Source: an uncultured Porphyromonadaceae bacterium
GTDB taxonomy: Bacteria; Bacteroidota; Bacteroidia; Bacteroidales; Muribaculaceae
Direction: 5' to 3'
Length of the DNA stretch: 12,913 nt
NCBI GenBank assembly: GCA_947166165.1
Contig: CAMVDK010000066.1
Span: 1-12,913, forward strand
A program made the position numbers and the translations under genes. A model generated the notes under the pieces. That model was not told the DNA's origin and made no database searches. It saw only the letters and a list, made by a program, of their open reading frames with translations. This document shows positions 6,432 to 11,274 of this stretch, piece by piece. Each line of letters starts with the position of its first letter. Within the stretch, counting starts at the first letter, position 1.

Positions 6432-7328
6432 ATGAACAACAGAAGATCAATTTTGAGCCACTTGGCGGCATTCGCCTGTGGCGTGGTGCTGGTGTGCGGC
6501 GTGTCGATGACGGCCCCGCACCGTGTGGCGAGTGGCGTTTATGGCGACGTGAACGGCGACGGCGTAGTGGATATTGTAGACGTGAACGAAGTGATTAACG
6601 TAATATTGGGCGGACATCAAGGCGGCACCACCGAGCCGGTCACCTACACCGTGAACGGAGTTTCGTTCACGATGGTGCCGGTCGAGGGCGGCACGTTCAC
6701 GATGGGCGCGACCGCCGAGCAGGGCAGCGATGCAGACAGCTACGAGAAACCTGCCCACCAGGTGACGCTGAGCAGCTACAGCATCGGCGAGACGGAGGTG
6801 ACGCAAGCGCTGTGGTTAGCGGTGATGGGCAGCAACCCGAGCGAATTCACCGGCAATCTGCAGTGCCCAGTGGAATGTGTAAGTTGGAACGACTGCCAGG
6901 AGTTCATCACCAAGCTGAACGAGTTAACGGGAGAGCACTTCCGCCTGCCGACCGAGGCGGAGTGGGAGTATGCTGCTCGTGGGGGCAACAAGAGCCAGGG
7001 CTACAAGTACGCCGGCAGCAACACCGTGGACGACGTGGCATGGTACACGAGCAACAGCAGCTCGATGTCACATCCCGTGGCGACGAAGACACCTAATGAG
7101 TTGAGTCTGTACGACATGAGCGGCAACGTGTATGAGTGGTGCCAGGACTGGTGGTGGTACTACAGCAGCGATCCGCAGACCAATCCCACGGGCCCCACAA
7201 GCGGCGACGAACGCGTGTATCGTGGCGGCGGCTGGCACGACAACGGCCGGGGCTGCCGCGTGACGTTCCGCAACACCGACAGTCCGACGCTCAAGTACTG
7301 CGGCCTCGGTCTGCGCCTCGCCCTTTAG
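6432..7328 (+). CDS. Secreted protein with one dockerin-like calcium loop and an FGE-sulfatase (SUMF1-like) domain
   Basis: A 298-residue exported protein. Seen: a signal peptide (about 1-34), a dockerin-like segment GDVNGDGVVDIVDVNEVINV (38-57) with calcium-loop ligands D39, N41, D43, D47 and D50, a short Gly/Thr linker, and an FGE-sulfatase domain (about 73-298) with VPVEGGTFTMG (82-92), ETEVTQALW (120-128), RLPTEAEWEYAARGG (171-185), YDMSGNVYEW (227-236) and RVYRGGGWHDN (261-271). True formylglycine-generating enzymes carry a catalytic cysteine pair just after the RGG(S/G) motif; only one cysteine (C275) is near there, in the position of a non-catalytic family residue, so activity on sulfatases is doubtful. 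No sulfatase is encoded nearby. I chose the ATG at 6432 because the signal peptide starts there; 6387 is an in-frame alternative. It is the only plus-strand gene here. Confidence 0.85.
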   Translation: MNNRRSILSHLAAFACGVVLVCGVSMTAPHRVASGVYGDVNGDGVVDIVDVNEVINVILGGHQGGTTEPVTYTVNGVSFTMVPVEGGTFTMGATAEQGSDADSYEKPAHQVTLSSYSIGETEVTQALWLAVMGSNPSEFTGNLQCPVECVSWNDCQEFITKLNELTGEHFRLPTEAEWEYAARGGNKSQGYKYAGSNTVDDVAWYTSNSSSMSHPVATKTPNELSLYDMSGNVYEWCQDWWWYYSSDPQTNPTGPTSGDERVYRGGGWHDNGRGCRVTFRNTDSPTLKYCGLGLRLAL

Positions 7329-7355
7329 TTTTTCTTTAAGAAAGGTAAGGTTGAT

Positions 7356-7397
7356 AAGGCCCGGAAAAGACCTTGATGGGGTCTCTTCCGGGCCTTT
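7356..7397 (+). terminator. Hairpin terminator after the dockerin/FGE-domain gene
   Basis: Arms AAGGCCCGGAAAAGACC (7356-7372) and GGTCTCTTCCGGGCCTT (7380-7396) pair over 17 positions with one non-canonical pair, around a 7-nt loop, followed by TTTGCTT. It starts 28 nt after the stop codon at 7328. The tail is short, so rho-independent activity is likely but not certain. Confidence 0.7.
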
Positions 7398-7435
7398 GCT
7401 TGGTTGCGAATGCGCCTGCCTGCTGCGGCCCGACG

Positions 7436-7477
7436 GCAAAAGCGGGACAAAAAAATCCGCGACCCTTGTCCCGCTTT
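7436..7477. repeat. Palindromic repeat element, copy B (between convergent genes)
   Basis: Arms AAAGCGGGACAA (7439-7450) and TTGTCCCGCTTT (7466-7477) around a 15-nt loop. Arms and loop length are identical to copy A at 4702-4740, and the loops agree at 10 of 15 positions when copy A is read on the minus strand; the match extends 3 nt further left (GCA). It lies 14 nt after the carbamate kinase stop and past the terminator of the plus-strand gene. Confidence 0.85.
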
Positions 7478-7491
7478 CGGGGTCGAGGGTA

Positions 7492-8430
7492 TCAGCGGGT
7501 GATGAGCGTGCCGGTGTGGCCCTGGAGCGCCTCGCGGGCTTTGTTGAGCGAGGTGATGAGCGCCGTGCCACCCTGGGTGGCCTCGACGAAACCGATGCAC
7601 GACTCCACCTTGGGCAGCATGCTGCCCGGGGCGAAGTGGCCCTCGGCGATGAACTGGCGCGCCTCGGCCACGGTCATGCGGTCGAGGTTGCGCTGCTCGG
7701 GTTTGCCGAAGTTGATGGCCACCTGCTCGACAGCGGTGAGGATGACCAGCATGTCGGCCTTGAGGTCGAGGGCGAGCAGCGCGCTGGCGCGGTCTTTGTC
7801 GATGACGGCGGCCACGCCCTGGTAGTCGCCGGGAGCGTTCTCGACGACGGGAATGCCACCACCGCCCACGGTAATCACCACGCTGTGGGCGGCCACGAGT
7901 TGCTCCACCACAGGCAGTTCGACAATCTTGACGGGCACCGGCGAGGGCACCACACGGCGGTAGCCGCGTCCGGCGTCTTCGACAAAGGTGTAGCCCGTCT
8001 GGGCCACGATGCGGTCGGCCTCCTCCTTGCTGTAGAACATGCCCACGGGCTTGGTGGGATGACCGAAGGCGGGGTCGGCGGGGTCGACCACCACCTGCGT
8101 GACCACTGCGGCGCAGGGCACCGCCAGGCCGCGCCGGGCCAGTTCGCGTCCCACGGCCTGCTGGAGGTGGTAGCCGATGTAGCCTTGCGTCATGGCTCCG
8201 CACTCGGGGAAGGGCATGGCGGGCGTGTTGCCGCCGTGGCCGGCCGAGTACTCGAAGGCCAGGTTGACCATGCCCACCTGCGGCCCGTTGCCGTGGCCGA
8301 TGACCACGTCGTAGCCCTCTTCGACCAGGTCGACGATGGTAGAAGCCGTGGCGCGCACCAGCTCCAGTTGTTGCTCGGGGGTGTTGCCCAGGGCATTGCC
8401 GCCCAGGGCGATGACAAGTCGTTTTCTCAT
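7492..8430 (-). CDS. arcC: Carbamate kinase
   Basis: Catalyses carbamoyl phosphate + ADP to ATP + carbamate (then ammonia and CO2), the ATP-yielding last step of arginine/citrulline fermentation; cytosolic. The 312-residue length is normal. Motifs along the chain: IALGGNAL (7-14), GHGNGPQVG (45-53), MTQGYIGY (80-87), PTKPVG (125-130), VGGGGIPVV (188-196), VIDKDRASALLA (209-220) and GSMLPKVE (269-276). These are the amino-acid-kinase nucleotide and carbamoyl-phosphate binding elements, all intact. It follows the OTC gene by 115 nt on the same strand, with a hairpin in between, so its expression may be partly uncoupled. The start at 8430 begins directly with MRKRLVIALGG, as expected for the family, with no good Shine-Dalgarno sequence. 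Arginine deiminase (arcA) is not in the window. Confidence 0.96.
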   Translation of the reverse strand: MRKRLVIALGGNALGNTPEQQLELVRATASTIVDLVEEGYDVVIGHGNGPQVGMVNLAFEYSAGHGGNTPAMPFPECGAMTQGYIGYHLQQAVGRELARRGLAVPCAAVVTQVVVDPADPAFGHPTKPVGMFYSKEEADRIVAQTGYTFVEDAGRGYRRVVPSPVPVKIVELPVVEQLVAAHSVVITVGGGGIPVVENAPGDYQGVAAVIDKDRASALLALDLKADMLVILTAVEQVAINFGKPEQRNLDRMTVAEARQFIAEGHFAPGSMLPKVESCIGFVEATQGGTALITSLNKAREALQGHTGTLITR

Positions 8431-8472
8431 ATCCTATACTATATCGGGTGTCGAAAAACAGGAAAAGACAAA

Positions 8473-8513
8473 GCCACTCTCCCTGGCCGCGCTGTGGCCG
8501 CCAGGGAGTTGGC
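8473..8513 (-). terminator. Hairpin between the OTC and carbamate kinase genes
   Basis: Core arms CTCCCTGGC (8479-8487) and GCCAGGGAG (8500-8508), extended outward by GCCA/TGGC (8473-8476 and 8510-8513) past small mismatches. On the minus strand it begins 32 nt after the OTC stop and is followed by a T-rich stretch (8472-8451). It may terminate part of the transcripts before arcC, or protect the upstream mRNA's 3' end. Confidence 0.5.
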
Positions 8514-8545
8514 ATTGCCAAAAATCGTTCTCTTCGCTGTGGGGT

Positions 8546-9538
8546 TTACTTCAGCGTGGCATACATCACGGCCTTGATGGTGTGCATGCGGTTCTCGGCC
8601 TCGTCGAAGACCTTGGACTGCGGGCCACGGAACACCTTGTCGGTGACCTCCATCTCGGGGATGCCGAACTTCTTGTAGATATCCATGCCGATGGTCGTCT
8701 CCAGGTCGTGGAACGAGGGCAGGCAGTGCAGGAAGATGGCCTCGGGGTTGGCGTTGGCCATGACGGCGTCGTTGACCTGGAAGGGGCTGAGGAGCTTGAT
8801 GCGCTCGGCCCAGATTTCGTCGGGCTCGCCCATCGACACCCAGATGTCGGTGTAGATGACGTCGGCGTTCTTGGTGCCCTTCTTCACGTCGTCGGTCAAC
8901 TCGATGGTGCAGCCGTTCTCCTTGGCGATTTCGCGGCAGGTGGCCACGAGAGCCTCGTCGGGCATGTTCTCCTTCGGGCCGCAGGCCACGAAGTTGATGC
9001 CGAGCTTGGCGGAGACCACCATGAGCGAGTTGGCCACGTTGTTGCGTGCGTCGCCCATGAAGACCATCTTCAGGCCTTTGTAGTAGCCGAAGTTCTCTTC
9101 GATGGTCAGCACGTCGGCAAGCATCTGCGTGGGATGGAAGTCAGTGGTCAGTCCGTTCCACACGGGCACACCGGCATACTTGGCGAGGTCTTCGACAATC
9201 TGTTGGTCGAAGCCGCGATATTCGATACCGTCGAACATGCGTCCGAGCACCTTGGCAGTGTCTTCAAGCGACTCTTTCTTACCCATCTGCGACGAACCCG
9301 GATCGAGGTAGGTGACACCCATACCGAGGTCGTTGCCAGCCACTTCGAACGAGCAGCGAGTGCGTGTAGACGTTTTCTCGAACAACAGCACGATGTTCTT
9401 ACCTGTGAGATACTTGTGCGGTGTGTTTGTGCGCTTGAGGTGTTTGAAGTCCTTAGCGAGTTCGAGCAAATACTGGATTTCCTCTGTGGAGAAGTCGAGC
9501 AATTTCAAGAAACTTCTTCCTGATAAACTTCTTGGCAT
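8546..9538 (-). CDS. argF: Ornithine carbamoyltransferase, probably catabolic (ArcB role)
   Basis: Cytosolic enzyme that interconverts ornithine + carbamoyl phosphate and citrulline + phosphate. The 330-residue chain has the carbamoyl-phosphate motif STRTR (57-61), HPTQ (135-138), the ornithine-domain GDARNN (162-167), the OTC-specific SMGE loop (235-238) and HCLPSFHD (271-278) with the active cysteine C272. SMG and HCLP separate it from aspartate carbamoyltransferase and from the N-acetyl/N-succinyl-ornithine enzymes used for arginine synthesis in many Bacteroidetes. Because carbamate kinase follows, I infer that it works in the catabolic direction, supplying carbamoyl phosphate for ATP, though a biosynthetic role cannot be excluded. 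It lies 135 nt after pyrI, with a 9-bp repeat array in the gap and no recognisable promoter of its own, which favours co-transcription with pyrBI. The symbol arcB would fit a catabolic role. Confidence 0.93.
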   Translation of the reverse strand: MPRSLSGRSFLKLLDFSTEEIQYLLELAKDFKHLKRTNTPHKYLTGKNIVLLFEKTSTRTRCSFEVAGNDLGMGVTYLDPGSSQMGKKESLEDTAKVLGRMFDGIEYRGFDQQIVEDLAKYAGVPVWNGLTTDFHPTQMLADVLTIEENFGYYKGLKMVFMGDARNNVANSLMVVSAKLGINFVACGPKENMPDEALVATCREIAKENGCTIELTDDVKKGTKNADVIYTDIWVSMGEPDEIWAERIKLLSPFQVNDAVMANANPEAIFLHCLPSFHDLETTIGMDIYKKFGIPEMEVTDKVFRGPQSKVFDEAENRMHTIKAVMYATLK

Positions 9539-9590
9539 AATTGTTTTTTGTTTGTTATTAAGGTGAATATTTTAGATATTTATAAATTCT

Positions 9591-9662
9591 AACGATTATA
9601 ACGATTGTAACGATTGTAACAATATTGACGATTATAACGATTTTGACGATTGTAACGATTAT
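9591..9662. repeat. 9-bp tandem repeat array between pyrI and the OTC gene
   Basis: Eight consecutive 9-bp units of consensus AACGATTRT (AACGATTAT, AACGATTGT, AACGATTGT, AACAATATT, GACGATTAT, AACGATTTT, GACGATTGT, AACGATTAT). The phase of nine is kept through the divergent units. It lies 12 nt after the pyrI stop and 53 nt before the OTC start. The same unit forms the array at 10155-10199. Confidence 0.93.
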
Positions 9663-9673
9663 GGATTCTCGAT

Positions 9674-10135
9674 TCAAATGAGTGCCACTTCGTCGCTGTT
9701 GACGATGCGCTCGCAATAGTGGCAGCGCAGGATGTGCTTCTCGGCGTCGACGACATGGAAGTGGGTGTGCATGGGCTCGTTGTTCGAGATGCACTTGGGG
9801 TTGTTGCACTTGACGATGTCGATGAGGTCTTCTGCCAGCTCCACCTTGTGCTTCTTGACCACCTCATAGTCGTGGATGATGTTCACCACGGCGTTGGGAG
9901 CGATGACGGCGATGCGGTTGAGTGTCTCTTCGGGTATGTCGACATCGGCAATCTTGATGATGCCTTTTCGCTTCATGCTGCCACTGTCGAGGTTGTTACC
10001 GATAGTAACGCTGTTCTGCATTTTATCGAGACCCAACAGGTTGACCACCTTGAACAGCGAGTTGCAAGGAATATGGTCTATCACGATGCCGTTGCACAGA
10101 GCGGCCACGGCCATTTCTTTCTTATTGTTCTTCAT
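9674..10135 (-). CDS. pyrI: Aspartate carbamoyltransferase regulatory chain
   Basis: Regulatory subunit of aspartate transcarbamoylase; in characterised enzymes it binds CTP/ATP and, through zinc, the catalytic chains. The 153-residue length equals that of the E. coli protein. Seen: the nucleotide-binding N-terminal domain (about 8-98, with NGIVIDHIP at 15-23 and the TIGNNL region at 44-49), and the zinc domain with C110 and C115 (Cx4C) and C138 and C141 (CHYC), all four cysteines in place. It follows pyrB by 66 nt on the same strand. Having PyrI means the PyrB here should form a class-B-type allosteric holoenzyme. The spacers on both sides of this gene carry the same 9-bp repeat array, which is unusual. 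The ATG at 10135 is the natural start, with no Shine-Dalgarno sequence before it. Confidence 0.96.
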   Translation of the reverse strand: MKNNKKEMAVAALCNGIVIDHIPCNSLFKVVNLLGLDKMQNSVTIGNNLDSGSMKRKGIIKIADVDIPEETLNRIAVIAPNAVVNIIHDYEVVKKHKVELAEDLIDIVKCNNPKCISNNEPMHTHFHVVDAEKHILRCHYCERIVNSDEVALI

Positions 10136-10154
10136 TGAAAAATCAAAAAATTGT

Positions 10155-10199
10155 AACGATTATAACGATTGTAACGATTATAACGATTATAACGATATT
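10155..10199. repeat. 9-bp tandem repeat array between pyrB and pyrI
   Basis: Five consecutive 9-bp units (AACGATTAT, AACGATTGT, AACGATTAT, AACGATTAT, AACGATATT) filling most of the 66-nt gap between the pyrB stop and pyrI start, and ending 2 nt from the pyrB stop codon. Same unit and same orientation as the array at 9591-9662. Confidence 0.93.
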
Positions 10200-10201
10200 A
10201 C

Positions 10202-11110
10202 TTAGATACCGAGGGCGCGGCAGATGAGTGCCTGGCGGGCATAGAGACCGTTGCGAGCCTGCTCGAAATAGTAGGCCTGCGGTGTATCGTCGACATCCTG
10301 AGCTATCTCAGTGACTCGTGGCAGCGGATGCAGCACGCGCATATTGGGCTTGCAGCCCTTGAGCATCGAAGCGGTGAGGGTGTAGACATTCTTCACGCGC
10401 TCGTATTCCATGAGGTCGCTGAAGCGCTCGCGCTGTACGCGTGTCATGTAGAGGATGTCGGTCTGGTTGATGATGCGCTCGCTGAACTCTGTCGTCTCTT
10501 CGTATTCGATGTCGAGCTTGCGGCAGTAGGCCTTGTATTGCTCCGGCATACGCAGCTCGTTGCAAGCCACGAACTTGAAGCGCGGCTTGAAGAAGTGCAT
10601 GGCCTCGAGCAGCGAGTGGACGGTACGGCCGTACTTCAGGTCACCCACCATCGTGATGGTCAGGTTCTCGAGCGTTCCCTGTGTCTGATAGATGGTGTAG
10701 AGGTCGAGCATCGTCTGCGTGGGATGCTGGTTCGACCCGTCGCCGGCATTGATGATAGGCACCTTCGACACCTCGCTGGCGTAGCGTGCTGCACCCTCCA
10801 AGGGATGACGCATAACGATGAGGTCGGCATAGTTGCTTACCATCATGATGGTGTCTTTGAGGGTCTCGCCTTTCGACTGGCTGCTGGTCGAAGCGTCGCT
10901 GAATCCGATGACGCGCCCCCCGAGTCGGTTGACGGCCGTCTCGAAGCTCAGTCGAGTGCGAGTAGAGGGTTCAAAAAACAACGACCCCACCACCTTTCCT
11001 TCAAGGATACGCTGGTTGGGGTTCTGCTCAAACTCTTTTGCCCGACGTAGGAGCTTGATGATCTCCTCTTTTGTCAGGTCTGTGATAGAAATTAAATTGC
11101 GGTTCTGCAT
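10202..11110 (-). CDS. pyrB: Aspartate carbamoyltransferase catalytic chain
   Basis: Cytosolic enzyme of de novo pyrimidine synthesis: carbamoyl phosphate + aspartate to N-carbamoylaspartate. The 302 residues carry the phosphate-binding PSTRTR (48-53), the 80s-loop SQSKGET with K80 (77-83), MRHPLEGA (100-107), HPTQ (129-132), and the aspartate-domain motif HPLPR (261-265) in place of the HCLP of OTC. All residues known to bind carbamoyl phosphate and aspartate in this family appear intact. The start at 11110 gives the usual N-terminus (NRNLISITDLTKEEI). It heads the pyrB-pyrI-OTC-arcC series, preceded by a -7 promoter box and a 5'-terminal hairpin. The preceding kinase gene ends 164 nt upstream on the same strand. 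Confidence 0.97.
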   Translation of the reverse strand: MQNRNLISITDLTKEEIIKLLRRAKEFEQNPNQRILEGKVVGSLFFEPSTRTRLSFETAVNRLGGRVIGFSDASTSSQSKGETLKDTIMMVSNYADLIVMRHPLEGAARYASEVSKVPIINAGDGSNQHPTQTMLDLYTIYQTQGTLENLTITMVGDLKYGRTVHSLLEAMHFFKPRFKFVACNELRMPEQYKAYCRKLDIEYEETTEFSERIINQTDILYMTRVQRERFSDLMEYERVKNVYTLTASMLKGCKPNMRVLHPLPRVTEIAQDVDDTPQAYYFEQARNGLYARQALICRALGI

Positions 11111-11129
11111 ACTTTAGTTGTTTTTGGAA

Positions 11130-11147
11130 AATCCGCTTTTGCAGATT
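11130..11147 (-). promoter_or_regulatory. Small hairpin at the predicted 5' end of the pyrB transcript
   Basis: On the minus strand AATCTGC-AAAA-GCGGATT forms a 7-bp stem (one T-G pair) with an AAAA loop, followed by TTCC. It starts at about +1 to +5 relative to the start site implied by the -7 box. Possible roles are 5'-end protection or control of pyrBI expression; it is too short for a confident attenuator. Confidence 0.4.
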
Positions 11148-11153
11148 CGCGTG

Positions 11154-11161
11154 CAAAGATA
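11154..11161 (-). promoter_or_regulatory. Putative -7 promoter element of pyrB
   Basis: Minus strand reads TATCTTTG followed by CAC, a textbook Bacteroidetes -7 box, 43 nt upstream of the pyrB ATG. No TTTG lies about 20 bp upstream; the region there is A-rich. Confidence 0.55.
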
Positions 11162-11274
11162 CTCAGAATCCTGCTTTTTTCGTCAGGAAAGGCACACAAA
11201 AAAAGTTAAATGCAGAAAAATAATTCCTATCCAGTTGTTCGCCGCGCAAAATACCTTTATAAATATGCAGGCTC

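Noticed and set aside
7331..7343. TTTCTT/AAGAAA inverted repeat right after the dockerin/FGE-domain gene
   Set aside because: Six A/T-rich pairs with a 1-nt centre cannot form a useful hairpin; the terminator is the GC-rich stem that follows.
9558..9809. 83-codon minus-strand frame with an Ile-Val-rich repetitive tail
   Set aside because: The repetitive tail is only a translation of the 9-bp array, and the first part is a shadow of pyrI.
9591..10199. CRISPR array
   Set aside because: The units are 9 bp with no spacers between them, and no cas gene is nearby.
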